The notes below the pieces were generated by a model that saw only the letters and a program-made list of their open reading frames with translations, did not search any database and was not told the DNA's origin. Made by a program: the position numbers and the translations under genes. This document shows positions 9,886 through 18,837 of a stretch of 64,000 bases of DNA, piece after piece (position 1 is the stretch's first letter; the number at the start of each line of letters is the position of its first letter). Source of the DNA: an uncultured Chitinophaga sp. (GTDB lineage Bacteria > Bacteroidota > Bacteroidia > Cytophagales > Cyclobacteriaceae); the NCBI GenBank assembly GCA_902168205.1, contig CABHOK010000002.1:62001-126000 (forward strand). The letters are read 5' to 3'.

Positions 9886-9988
9886 ATTGCAGGATTGTAA
9901 GATTAGAGAATTAGAAGATTGAAAAATTCCAAGGTTTAACGGAAAGCATTGGTTGCATTGTAATCTTCTAATCTTACAATCCTGCAAT
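9886..9988. repeat. Fold-back intergenic repeat (22-bp perfect inverted arms)
   Basis: Arms at 9886-9907 and 9967-9988 are perfect inverted copies, separated by 59 bases, and a further GAAGATTA-type match extends the pairing with a small bulge. Each arm is itself made of degenerate GATTGnAAG-like units. It fills most of the 342-base gap between the GT39 gene and the next kinase. A similar GATTG-rich stretch occurs at 56052-56100. It could act as a transcription barrier or be a non-autonomous dispersed repeat. Confidence 0.7.
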
Positions 9989-10224
9989 TTCCCCCCGCAA
10001 TCTCCCAATGTCAGTAGAAATACGGATATACGATTGCGTATTTTATTGACACGCACTCCTCCTAAATCACAGAGTTTCAGTTTCAGTAGCCTCTGCCATC
10101 TTTACGGTTCAAACTATTTAGCATACAAGGATAAACACGTTTGGCTTCGTGTTGAATTGTATCGGCAATCTGCAAAGATTTATTTCTGAAAATAGTCTAT
10201 AGGAATCATTTAATCAGGGGAGAT

Positions 10225-13200
10225 ATGAAGCGTGTTTGGTGCTGTTATTTGTTATGTATTTTTTTTAATCAGGCTCTTTCACAGACGGCCGTTGAAAAAG
10301 TAAAGTTTTCAAAACTTGATCCGGCAGCAACACTTTCCAACTCACGGGTAACATGCGTTTTGCAAGACTCCGATGGTTTTCTATGGGTAGGTACTGAAGA
10401 TGGATTGAACCGATTTGACGGATACGAATTTAAAGTATACCGAAATGATCCTTCCGATTCAACCAGTCTTGCCAAGAATTCTATTTTACAAATTTACGAA
10501 GACAACCGCGGAGCGCTCTGGATCAGTACAGCCAACGGCGGTCTGCATCGCTATAACAACGATCTCGATAATTTCACAAGATTCCACGAATATGCATTTG
10601 ATTGCGAGATAAGAGCCTTCTATGAAGACCGGGACTATATATGGGTAGGTGGTGTACGATCGTATCATGCGTTTGTTGATAAACTTTCAAAGACATCGGG
10701 TAAAACATTGGAGCGTCATACACTCTTCCCATCAAAAGCACCTGTTCAGTTTTTAGCGCGCGCTTCAGATAAATCATTTTGGGTAGGTGTGCGAACCGTT
10801 GGATTCTTTAAGTGGAATGTAAAGACAAATGAGATTGTAAAGTATCCTGCAAATCCCAAAAATGCTAAAAGCATCATTAGCGATCATGTCCATAAAGCCG
10901 TGGAAGATGCGCAGGGAAATATATGGATAAGTACAGAAGATGGTCTTAGCAAATTTGATACACAGCAAGAGACTTTTACAAACTATATACTCTCCGTACC
11001 GGTAAAAGAAAATATCTCACTCGCTAATGACATTCTCAATCTTTGTATCGATCGGGAGTACCTGTGGCTGGGCACAGAGAACGGTGGACTCTTTCGTTTT
11101 AATATGACGAATGGCAAGTATGATAATTTTGTTTTCAATAAGCACGATCCCACGTCATTACCCGATAATTCGATATGGGCTATATATAAAGATCATGAAG
11201 GAAGAATATGGATCGGTACATATTCCAAAGGTATATGTGTAATTGACAGATTGAAGGAGAAGTTTTCAGAAGTTGATATACCGCTTGAGAATGATATCGT
11301 AAACACGATTTGGCAGGACTCTAAAAAGCGTTTCTGGATTGGTACTGAAGATGGTATTGTGATGAAGCATGGTGATGTGATACAGCATTACCGACACTCG
11401 CTGAAGAAGGGAAGTCTAACAGCCAATCCTATAATTTCTGTATATGAAGATGACAAACAACGCATGTGGTTTGGAACCTGGAATGGCGGATTGAATCGAT
11501 ATGACGAAAAAACAAACTCGTTTGTAAGCTATGTTCACAATCCTGAAAGACACAACAGTCTTTCAAGCTCTGATATTTTTGCGATCACACAACTTCGTGA
11601 AACGGGTGCTATAGTAGCCGGCACGTATAATGGTCTTAGCATTCTTACCCAAGAGAAGCAAGGTATATTTCAACGCTATAACGAACCGGAGTTCGAATTT
11701 AATAATTATGTGCGAACCTTACTGGAAGACAGCAAAGGTAATTTGTGGATTGGCACCATTGAAGAACTAACGTTCTTTGATAACCATCAGAGAAAGATTG
11801 TGCGTTTTGATTCTTTCAATGATCGTGACTCTATGAAAATAGATGGTCTTTCGAATTGCATAATGGAAGACAGGAAAGGACACATTTGGGTAGGAACCAA
11901 CAACGGATTACATCTTATCGTTAACAAGAAACATATCCGAAGCTATACCATAGCAAATGGCCTCCCCAATAACATTGTCAGTGGCATACTGGAAGATCGT
12001 AAGGGGAATCTCTGGCTTAGTACAACCAATGGTATATCCCGGTTTGATCCGGAGAAGCAGACGTTCAAAAATTACGATGTGAATGACGGTTTGCTTAGCA
12101 ACGAGTTTAAACCGAATGCGTGTTTTAAAAACAAGGAAGGACAATTCTTCTTTGGTGGTAAAGGTATAAATTTCTTTTACCCGGATAGTATTAAAGACAA
12201 CCCGCACGTGCCACCGGTCTTTATTACCGACTTGAAACTGCTTAACAAATCTGTAAAGGTTGGTGATAAAGATGGTATACTTTCGCAGCAGATCGGCAAG
12301 ACACTCGAAGTATCGCTTCCTCCAGACTATAATTTCTTTACAATTAATTATGTGGCGTTAAATTTTACAGCGAGTAATAAAAATCAATATGCATACAAGC
12401 TTGAAGGCTTTAACAACGAATGGAACTATGTTGGCAACCAACGCGCAGTAACGTTTACAAACCTCGATCCGGGCGACTATATTTTCAAAGTAAAAGCAAG
12501 CAACAACGATGGCCTGTGGAATGAAGAAGGTGCTTTACTCATTATTCACATTCTCCCTCCGTGGTGGAAAACATGGTGGGTACGATCGCTGGCCGCTGTG
12601 CTGGTGGCGCTGCTGACCGTTGTGATCTATAAAGTACGACTGGGGGCTGTTACACGACAAAACCATAGACTTGAAGATTTGGTAGAGGCACGAACAAAAG
12701 AGCTGGCACTGCAGAATGAAGAGTTACTTCAGAGTCAGGAAGAGATTTCATCACAACGAGATCTGGTGTCGGCACAGAACCATGAGTTGCAGTTTGCACG
12801 CGAGATCATCGAAAAGCAGAACAACGAAATCAAACTTCGTAATGAGACACTGGCAGCGGAAGTAGAAGAACGTACGCGCGACCTCGTAGAGTATAACCAG
12901 CAGCTTGAGCAGTTTGCTTTTATTTCAGCGCACAACCTGCGTGCACCGGTAGCCCGTATACTCGGCCTGGGCAATGTACTGGAGATTACACGACATAAAC
13001 CGGAAGAAGTAAATATGATCATTGATCGTATCATCTTTACCACACAGGAACTCGATCGTGTCGTGAAAGATTTGAACACCGTACTGGAGCTTCGAAAGAA
13101 TAACACATCGGTAATTACGAAGATAAACCTGGAAGAAGAACTGGAGTTGATCAAGATCAACCTGGAAAAAGAAATTCAGGAAACACATACCGTGTTCGAT

Positions 13201-13575
13201 CAGGATTTCTCGCAGATCAATACTATATATACTTTAAAACCTTACCTCGACAGTATACTGGTAAACCTGATCAGCAATGCGATCAAGTACAGGCAACCGT
13301 CAAGACCGCCCGTTATACGCATACGTTCTGTGGTTGAAGGTGATCTGATTTGCCTCGAAGTTCGAGACAACGGATTGGGCATGGACCTTTCGCTATATAA
13401 AGAAAAGATCTTTACGCTCTACAGTCGTTTTCATTCGCATGTAGAAGGAAAGGGGATGGGACTATATTTAGTGAAGACGCAGGCCAATTCGCTGGGTGGC
13501 AGAATTGAAGTGGAAAGTGCAACCGGTATTGGTACTACCTTTAAAGTATATATTCGAAACCAGGTGCCTGCCTGA
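10225..13575 (+). CDS. Sensor histidine kinase with periplasmic two-component propeller (no receiver, no output domain)
   Basis: An 1116-residue protein: signal peptide (1-20), about 14 Reg_prop blades (WVGTEDGLNRFDG-type) to about residue 650, a Y_Y_Y domain (YAYKLEGFNNEWNYVG), a membrane helix near 780-808, a long coiled coil, then the kinase core. The phospho-accepting histidine is about residue 903 in SAHNLRAPVARI, an unusual H-box compared with the common SHDLRAPL. The ATPase domain is complete (N-box SNAIKYRQ, DNGLGMD, GKGMGLYLVK). Unlike the hybrid regulator at 38734-42906, the protein ends after the ATPase domain, so it must pass phosphate to a separate regulator. None is next to it. 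The ligand is probably an extracytoplasmic glycan breakdown product, by analogy with hybrid two-component systems. Confidence 0.88.
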   Translation: MKRVWCCYLLCIFFNQALSQTAVEKVKFSKLDPAATLSNSRVTCVLQDSDGFLWVGTEDGLNRFDGYEFKVYRNDPSDSTSLAKNSILQIYEDNRGALWISTANGGLHRYNNDLDNFTRFHEYAFDCEIRAFYEDRDYIWVGGVRSYHAFVDKLSKTSGKTLERHTLFPSKAPVQFLARASDKSFWVGVRTVGFFKWNVKTNEIVKYPANPKNAKSIISDHVHKAVEDAQGNIWISTEDGLSKFDTQQETFTNYILSVPVKENISLANDILNLCIDREYLWLGTENGGLFRFNMTNGKYDNFVFNKHDPTSLPDNSIWAIYKDHEGRIWIGTYSKGICVIDRLKEKFSEVDIPLENDIVNTIWQDSKKRFWIGTEDGIVMKHGDVIQHYRHSLKKGSLTANPIISVYEDDKQRMWFGTWNGGLNRYDEKTNSFVSYVHNPERHNSLSSSDIFAITQLRETGAIVAGTYNGLSILTQEKQGIFQRYNEPEFEFNNYVRTLLEDSKGNLWIGTIEELTFFDNHQRKIVRFDSFNDRDSMKIDGLSNCIMEDRKGHIWVGTNNGLHLIVNKKHIRSYTIANGLPNNIVSGILEDRKGNLWLSTTNGISRFDPEKQTFKNYDVNDGLLSNEFKPNACFKNKEGQFFFGGKGINFFYPDSIKDNPHVPPVFITDLKLLNKSVKVGDKDGILSQQIGKTLEVSLPPDYNFFTINYVALNFTASNKNQYAYKLEGFNNEWNYVGNQRAVTFTNLDPGDYIFKVKASNNDGLWNEEGALLIIHILPPWWKTWWVRSLAAVLVALLTVVIYKVRLGAVTRQNHRLEDLVEARTKELALQNEELLQSQEEISSQRDLVSAQNHELQFAREIIEKQNNEIKLRNETLAAEVEERTRDLVEYNQQLEQFAFISAHNLRAPVARILGLGNVLEITRHKPEEVNMIIDRIIFTTQELDRVVKDLNTVLELRKNNTSVITKINLEEELELIKINLEKEIQETHTVFDQDFSQINTIYTLKPYLDSILVNLISNAIKYRQPSRPPVIRIRSVVEGDLICLEVRDNGLGMDLSLYKEKIFTLYSRFHSHVEGKGMGLYLVKTQANSLGGRIEVESATGIGTTFKVYIRNQVPA

Positions 13576-13642
13576 AAATATGTGGATGCTGATGTGACTA
13601 TTGCATGCCCGTTGAATTATAGGATTACTAAACTTCAACACT

Positions 13643-14152
13643 ATGGCAGCAATAGCACAACCCGTTTCCGGCAATCAACGCGGTAAAAGACGCAGCAGAA
13701 AAATGTCGCCGCGAATAGACATGACTCCAATGGTTGATCTTGCGTTTTTACTCATAACATTCTTTATGCTTACGACAACTCTTGCCAAATCGTACGTTAT
13801 GAAGGTTACGCTGCCGGAGAAAGCGAGTAACATAACTGCCGCTCCGGTAATAAAACCAACGCAGCTTATAACGGTGATATTGGGTGAAAAGGACAAAATA
13901 TACTGGTATCAGGGAGTTCAGGATCCGGATATAAAAGTCACCAATTATTCTGCACAAGGAATTCGAAAGGTGCTGGAAGAGAAGAAGGCGCAAATAGATA
14001 AAATGTATGTCATGGTCAAACCTGCCAGACAATCGCGCTATAAGAACCTGGTAGATGTGCTGGACGAAATAAAGATAACAAATACACAAAATTATTCGCT
14101 CGTTGCTATTACACCGGAAGACGAAGCGCTTATTGCGGAAACGGGACTTTGA
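13643..14152 (+). CDS. ExbD/TolR-type biopolymer transport protein
   Basis: A 169-residue protein: basic cytoplasmic N-terminus, a single membrane helix (about residues 28-50) and a periplasmic domain. The helix carries the essential aspartate (about Asp32 in TPMVDLAFLLI) that uses the proton gradient in ExbD/TolR. It would work with an ExbB-like partner to energise TonB-dependent transport, but no exbB or tonB gene is adjacent. The periplasmic part is longer than in enteric ExbD, as is usual in Bacteroidota, which often carry several exbD paralogues. Confidence 0.88.
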   Translation: MAAIAQPVSGNQRGKRRSRKMSPRIDMTPMVDLAFLLITFFMLTTTLAKSYVMKVTLPEKASNITAAPVIKPTQLITVILGEKDKIYWYQGVQDPDIKVTNYSAQGIRKVLEEKKAQIDKMYVMVKPARQSRYKNLVDVLDEIKITNTQNYSLVAITPEDEALIAETGL

Positions 14153-14172
14153 TGTACTATATATATGAGTTG

Positions 14173-14198
14173 AAAGGACATGATTAGCATGTCCTTTT
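14173..14198. terminator. Hairpin terminator between convergent genes
   Basis: A 10-bp perfect stem (14173-14182 with 14188-14197, 5-nt loop) is followed by a short T run on the plus strand. It lies between the converging stops of exbD and the OMPLA-like gene and may serve both. Confidence 0.65.
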
Positions 14199-14205
14199 GT
14201 ATGGA

Positions 14206-15216
14206 TTAGTAATTATTTTTGTTCCGGAAGAACTTGATCGCCTGTTGTGGGTTCAGAATATTTGAAGTAAGACCGAAGCTTACTACGTAAATTGTATTGA
14301 CAAAATATAGGTTGTAATAATCCTGTCCGCGATAGTAACGTAAAAAGAAGGCAATCTCATCAAACCACTCCGGGTAATATTGATAGCGTATATCTACGAT
14401 CAGGCGCTTGTTTACATCCAACGGACTTTTAGGTATCATTTTACCTGCTATCCAGCCTACTTGTAATTCGAGGCTCGACTGTTGAAGCCACTGATTGATC
14501 CATGTCTTCTTTGTCTCGCGCCATGGCCCCCCAATGCCCAAGGATCCATAAAAGCGATAGCGGCCATATATATTCCTGATCTCTTCCACCGACCACGAAC
14601 GTGGATGAATTTCTACAGAAGCTTTCAGTGAGCGGAATGCCACCACGTTTTTACGGACACGTTTTGCTTTGTACGTAGATATGCTTCCAATCAGGTAATT
14701 GGTAGCGAAGTTACCATCTTCCATATCAATTACATCCGTAGAGTCGTTCTTGTAAAAACTGCCAGCCTTACCGTTGCTATGATGTCCAATGGTGGCAGAC
14801 CACAGTGCGTTTTCGAAAAATAGTTTCTTCAGAAAAGTTCGTTGCCAGAAGTCAATTGAGTGGAAGTATGTAAGATGCGCTTTATAACTCGGTGTATTGA
14901 TCGGCCATGAAGGTGTGTTTTGCATCCTGACCTGAACCTGCGGATTTAAAAGCAATGCCCATGTCTTTTTCTTTCGTGAAAAGAAATAACTAGGCGAGAG
15001 CTTGGCTTCCATCAGCAACGGTTCCAGGTTTCCAAAACCTTCCGTTACAGTAACGTAACTCTGCTCGCGATTGGCATTGATCAGAAACATGAACTTTTCA
15101 TGTTCGATACTGTCATACAACTGAGCTTTATTCTTTTCCTGCGCATACAGTATAGCATTGTTGAAAAGAAGAATAATAGATACAAGCCAACGCGTTCCGT
15201 GAGTATACAGGGTCAT
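14206..15216 (-). CDS. Outer-membrane phospholipase A1 (OMPLA/PldA)-like beta-barrel candidate
   Basis: 336 residues from the ATG at 15214-15216, which begins a good signal peptide (WLVSIILLFNNAILYAQ). The frame extends to 15303, but the extra 29 residues are Cys-rich and would bury the signal peptide. The key clue is GHHSNGK: in OMPLA the catalytic His and Ser sit in HxSNG(R/K), in strands of a 12-stranded barrel. A later VEIHPRSW resembles the OMPLA segment VEVKPW, and the rest alternates aromatic and polar residues as a barrel does. The catalytic Asn cannot be placed with certainty (candidates lie 8-20 residues after the motif). If correct, it hydrolyses phospholipids in the outer leaflet when the membrane is perturbed. 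The match is motif-level only. Confidence 0.5.
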   Translation of the reverse strand: MTLYTHGTRWLVSIILLFNNAILYAQEKNKAQLYDSIEHEKFMFLINANREQSYVTVTEGFGNLEPLLMEAKLSPSYFFSRKKKTWALLLNPQVQVRMQNTPSWPINTPSYKAHLTYFHSIDFWQRTFLKKLFFENALWSATIGHHSNGKAGSFYKNDSTDVIDMEDGNFATNYLIGSISTYKAKRVRKNVVAFRSLKASVEIHPRSWSVEEIRNIYGRYRFYGSLGIGGPWRETKKTWINQWLQQSSLELQVGWIAGKMIPKSPLDVNKRLIVDIRYQYYPEWFDEIAFFLRYYRGQDYYNLYFVNTIYVVSFGLTSNILNPQQAIKFFRNKNNY

Positions 15217-15390
15217 GAGGTTCCGTTTGAGTCTGCAGAACGCTGTGCAGAAAAAACCACACCTGTTTTCCGGTCGGGTTTTCTCAATTGTGGTTTGGGA
15301 CATGTATACGGATGTATTCTCATTTCGTGTAATAGTTTACACAGCGCAGCCGATCAGCACTTTGTCATCCACGCACAAGTGGTATGGATT

Positions 15391-15573
15391 ACGTGTTTAA
15401 GTGTTTACGTGTTCAAGTGTTTACGTGTGTAGTGCTTGAGTGGATTGGTGTTGGCGTGCTAATGGTTCAGATGTTGATATTTTAGGTGAAGCACCGCTTC
15501 GTTTTGTCAAGACGAACTCCAACGCCTCAACAAAAAGTAAACACCTACACACCCCACACCTAAACACGTGTAA
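15391..15573. repeat. 16-nt tandem repeat with inverted partner, intergenic
   Basis: ACGTGTTTAAGTGTTT (15391-15406) is followed by a copy with one change (15407-15422) and a degenerate third copy (15423-15438). About 120 bases on, the minus strand of 15540-15573 reads a related ACGTGTTTAGGTGT series, making an imperfect fold-back. It occupies the 391-base gap between the divergent OMPLA-like gene and the small secreted protein at 15608. Nothing else was recognised in this gap. Confidence 0.65.
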
Positions 15574-15607
15574 CCATTCCCGGCATACTTTCTTATCCCC
15601 TGCCATC

Positions 15608-15979
15608 ATGCAACGTTTTATCATCACATGGGCATTGGCACTGGGGGTTACTCTTCAGGTTTGCGCTCAGAAGGATACGGTGCGGCATGATGAGCGTAAC
15701 TTCACCAATCCGGAAAGTTTTTATAATTCGGAATTGCCGAAAGACACTGAGCCATTTCGTGATAGTGTGCGACTGGAGGAAAACCAGGTTCCAAAAAAAC
15801 TTAAAAAAACATTGCAGCGCGACAAGCTTTATCACGGCTGGGAAGATGCCGGTATATATTTCAATACCAATACAAAACTATATATGCTTTACCTTCCTGT
15901 GGATAGCATGATGCGTAAATATGGTTTTGACGAATATGGAAAAGTAGTAACGTTTACGCAATTTATACGACAGCCTTAG
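15608..15979 (+). CDS. Small secreted hypothetical protein
   Basis: 123 residues from the ATG at 15608, which gives a clean signal peptide (ITWALALGVTLQVCA then Q). Earlier in-frame ATGs run through the repeat region and are unlikely. The mature part is hydrophilic with a Lys-rich stretch (PKKLKKTLQRDK) and ends FTQFIRQP. No family recognised. It sits 31 bases before a DUF481-like outer-membrane protein in the same direction, suggesting a two-gene envelope operon. Confidence 0.55.
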   Translation: MQRFIITWALALGVTLQVCAQKDTVRHDERNFTNPESFYNSELPKDTEPFRDSVRLEENQVPKKLKKTLQRDKLYHGWEDAGIYFNTNTKLYMLYLPVDSMMRKYGFDEYGKVVTFTQFIRQP

Positions 15980-16010
15980 CACAGGCATTTTTTTTTAATC
16001 GGTTGTTGCA

Positions 16011-16760
16011 ATGGCAGAGTCGCGCGTTTATGGTTTCGCATTTCTTGTGACATTGATGTTGGGTGCGGTTGATTGCCTGGGGCAGTTCAGTGACACGGTC
16101 AATTACTACATAAACTTTGCATCTACCGGTAACATTAACAAGACCAACGATGGCACCTCTTACCTGTTGAACAACAACCTCCGGTATAGCATCAGTAAAA
16201 AATCGATTTCCCTGAACACAACCAACAGTTGGATGTATGGCAAGCAGCTGGGGAATCTCACCAACAACGATTTTTTCTCAGGACTCGATTTCAATCTCTA
16301 TAAAACATTGTACAACTTTTATTATTGGGGATTGGGAAGTTACGAGAAGAGTGTGTCACTTAAAATCAATCACCGCTTACAGACCGGTGCCGGAATTGGG
16401 TATAACCTGGTGAACCGGAAAAATGCGTTGGTGATTTTAAGCGATGGTATACTCTATGAAAAGGGTGACTTGTATGATGGTCCGGAAACCGGCAATAATG
16501 AATATGAAATTTTCAGAAACTCATTTCGACTCAAGTTCCGCTTTATCATTCGTGGAATTGTGGTGATTGAAGGTTCCGATTTTTTGCAACACGCTCTGTC
16601 TGATCGTAAAGACTATATTATAAAATCAAATACAAGTTTGTCGGTGAAACTTAAGAAATGGCTTAGTCTTACGTCAGCGGTTGTGTATAACAAGTTGAGT
16701 GCTACCGGAAGAGAAAATCTGCTGGTAACGTATGGTATTACTATAGAACGTTATTTCTGA
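16011..16760 (+). CDS. DUF481-like outer-membrane beta-barrel protein
   Basis: 249 residues with a signal peptide ending LGAVDCLGQ. The mature chain alternates polar and aromatic residues throughout (LRYSISKKSISLNTTNSW, NFYYWGLGSYEKS) and ends in Phe (IERYF), the typical barrel terminus. The layout of paired strands with NTTN and SYEKS turns resembles DUF481 proteins, described as salt-induced outer-membrane proteins, but the match is by pattern only. Its stop overlaps the convergent transporter gene by ten bases. Confidence 0.6.
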   Translation: MAESRVYGFAFLVTLMLGAVDCLGQFSDTVNYYINFASTGNINKTNDGTSYLLNNNLRYSISKKSISLNTTNSWMYGKQLGNLTNNDFFSGLDFNLYKTLYNFYYWGLGSYEKSVSLKINHRLQTGAGIGYNLVNRKNALVILSDGILYEKGDLYDGPETGNNEYEIFRNSFRLKFRFIIRGIVVIEGSDFLQHALSDRKDYIIKSNTSLSVKLKKWLSLTSAVVYNKLSATGRENLLVTYGITIERYF

Positions 16761-17632
16761 CCAACATCTTTCTTACGTTGTCCTATATAAAGTGCGAACA
16801 TTACCATAACGGTGCCGGCAAAAGTATAGATCGTGAAGGGCTCGTCCATTAGCAGCGTTGAATACAGGAACCCAAATATAGGACAAAGGTATAGCCACAG
16901 CGATGCCTGTACAGCATCCGATTTCAATAACCGAAGCCACAGCTGCACGGCAAGTATAGATACAGGGAAAACAAGCCATGCCAAGGAAAGCCAGAATCGA
17001 AGATCGAAATTGCTCGTGCCGGTTCCCATCATCGCAGCAAAAGGCGCGAGGAGCAGGCCGCCTATAAATACCTGCCAGGCGTTGATCGTAGTGCGCGGCA
17101 ACTTCCAAGGAACGGATGCATAATATACCGAGCCGAATGAATACGTGATCATACTTAGCGACAACAATATCATTCCTTCTGCCGAAGCATGGCTTGTTTG
17201 TAGCAGCGGATATACAGCTACAGCAACTCCCGTGATTCCTAAAAGTATACTGAGCCATTCCTGCATTTTTACTTTACGCTTCATCCACACGGCAGACATA
17301 ACACTGATGAGTAATGGATTTAATGCTATCGCCAGCGATGTTATACCGGGCATAATATACTGCAGGGCTATCACAAACAGTCCTAAATATAGCGTAGTGT
17401 TAAACGCTCCGAAGATTGTAAGCTGCAGCCATTCCTTTCCTTCTGGTAACCTGCTTTTTTGTATACCATAGGTGAAGGCCAACAGGACAAAGCCTGCGAG
17501 AAAAAATCGCGTTGTGAATAATATCAACGGTTCAGCAGAATATAGACCAAATTTACCGGCTACCGATGCAGAGGCCCAGAGCATGGAAAAGAGTAAGCCG
17601 GTAACAACCTGGCTCGCAGAGAATTTATTCAT
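16751..17632 (-). CDS. EamA/DMT-family transporter
   Basis: 293 residues from the ATG at 17630-17632; an upstream in-frame ATG at 17704 would add 24 residues of unclear value. About ten hydrophobic helices form two five-helix EamA halves, the second ending DEPFTIYTFAGTVMVMFALY, the usual DMT family closing motif. Members export amino acids, nucleosides or other metabolites through the inner membrane; the substrate is not predictable here. The 3' end overlaps the convergent DUF481-like gene (16751-16760), so their transcripts are complementary at their ends. Confidence 0.85.
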   Translation of the reverse strand: MNKFSASQVVTGLLFSMLWASASVAGKFGLYSAEPLILFTTRFFLAGFVLLAFTYGIQKSRLPEGKEWLQLTIFGAFNTTLYLGLFVIALQYIMPGITSLAIALNPLLISVMSAVWMKRKVKMQEWLSILLGITGVAVAVYPLLQTSHASAEGMILLSLSMITYSFGSVYYASVPWKLPRTTINAWQVFIGGLLLAPFAAMMGTGTSNFDLRFWLSLAWLVFPVSILAVQLWLRLLKSDAVQASLWLYLCPIFGFLYSTLLMDEPFTIYTFAGTVMVMFALYIGQRKKDVGQK

Positions 17633-17751
17633 CGCTGCAAAGAAAGTATAACCCCAGATAACTTCATAGACGTGTGCAAAATATGATGGTGCTGTTCCAA
17701 CCATGTTTGTAGATGAAGGGTCTAAAAGAAAAAGACAAACGTTTTAAATGT

Positions 17752-18228
17752 ATGAAAATGATAACTCTCCTGGGAATCATGGTAGCAGTGCTATGTTCCT
17801 GTAGTAATGATGATGATGAAAAACCACAGGCTGATCCGGCACTGGTGTATTTCCTGGTAACAGAAACCGATGTAGAGCATGGCGACTCCTATATATTGCC
17901 GTTAAAAGATGCCGAAGCTATAGCAGAGGCCCGCGCGATTATTGCGAACAACGAGAAGAAGATTATACTCGCGGAAATATCAAACGATCCGAACGAGAAG
18001 TATAGTCTCAATAAAGATTTGCTGAAGAATCGTACATGGTCGTGGCATATCGTGTCGTTTAACGGATTTGTAGATACGAGTATAGAGATACTGGATGGCT
18101 GGCCCGCGTATGTCGAAGACAACTATAGCGAATGGGTTGAAAACACAAAAGGCGATGGTACAAATGGTAATATAGGTTTCTGGAATTATACATTGGAACG
18201 CGAAGTGCCGGCTGACGAGTTGTATTGA
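17752..18228 (+). CDS. Small lipoprotein with BP74-like (calmodulin-binding-protein-like) domain
   Basis: 158 residues from the ATG at 17752, giving a lipoprotein signal (LLGIMVAVLCSC). An in-frame ATG at 17713 lies upstream. The mature domain contains SYILPLKDAEAIAEARAII, WSWHIVSFNGFVDTSIEIL, DGWPAYVEDNYSEWV and IGFWNYTLERE. From memory this pattern resembles the N-terminal domain of the Dictyostelium calmodulin-binding protein BP74, which also turns up in scattered bacterial secreted proteins. Function in bacteria is unknown. The acidic DDDE run after the lipidated Cys is typical of surface-exposed lipoproteins in this phylum. Confidence 0.55.
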   Translation: MKMITLLGIMVAVLCSCSNDDDEKPQADPALVYFLVTETDVEHGDSYILPLKDAEAIAEARAIIANNEKKIILAEISNDPNEKYSLNKDLLKNRTWSWHIVSFNGFVDTSIEILDGWPAYVEDNYSEWVENTKGDGTNGNIGFWNYTLEREVPADELY

Positions 18229-18333
18229 TCAGGATACGGGAACCTTTGCATTGGCAGGCATAGTTATTACAGGTATATCCGCTATCAAAAATATTGGTTA
18301 AATTCCGGTAGTAACTAATCCTGCTATTTAATC

Positions 18334-18834
18334 ATGCGCGAACTATCTGCTGTTCTTACTGTGCTCTCTGCCATGATCACACCAGCCGTTTTGATACTGG
18401 CTTCCGGATCGTTGTTGCTTACTACATCGCAGCGTCTCAACCGCGCGATCGATCGTGCACGTGCCATATCAGATCTGATTTCGAACGTCAAGACCATGGC
18501 AACGTATTCAAAGGCACGTAAAGAACTTTTATCAACACAGATTGTTTCGGCAACCAAACGTTCTTGGCTTTTGCAACGCGCGATCAGTTCTATATGTGTA
18601 GCGCTGGCGTTGTTTGTGGCAACAAGTATGTCGATTGGTATTATTGAAGTTACACAGATAAACTATATATGGATACCGGCTGTGCTCGGTATGATAGGCA
18701 TCTCGGTATTGTTCTATAGCACGATACTCTTCATTCTGGAAACGCGCATAGCGTATCGTTCCGTGCAACGTGAAATGAACTTCATCATTCAGGAGAATAA
18801 AGACCTGAACATCGATGAGAATGCTACGGAATAA
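18334..18834 (+). CDS. DUF2721 membrane protein
   Basis: 166 residues with an N-terminal hydrophobic stretch (ITPAVLILASGSLLLTTSQR) followed by LNRAIDRARA, the recognisable DUF2721 start, and two further helices around residues 88-145. A conserved inner-membrane family of unknown function. Converges with the rhomboid gene three bases away. Confidence 0.8.
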   Translation: MRELSAVLTVLSAMITPAVLILASGSLLLTTSQRLNRAIDRARAISDLISNVKTMATYSKARKELLSTQIVSATKRSWLLQRAISSICVALALFVATSMSIGIIEVTQINYIWIPAVLGMIGISVLFYSTILFILETRIAYRSVQREMNFIIQENKDLNIDENATE

Positions 18835-18837
18835 ATC

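Noticed and set aside
12735-13160. 141-codon minus-strand Ser/Arg-rich frame
   Set aside because: Lies opposite the coiled-coil and H-box of the sensor kinase; composition is that of an antisense of Glu/Leu-rich coding sequence.
15440-15607. N-terminal extension of the small secreted protein
   Set aside because: It is translated from the intergenic repeat region and would place 56 residues ahead of a good signal peptide.
16751-16760. Overlap of convergent genes as possible antisense control
   Set aside because: Ten bases of stop-region overlap is common for convergent genes and needs no regulatory explanation.
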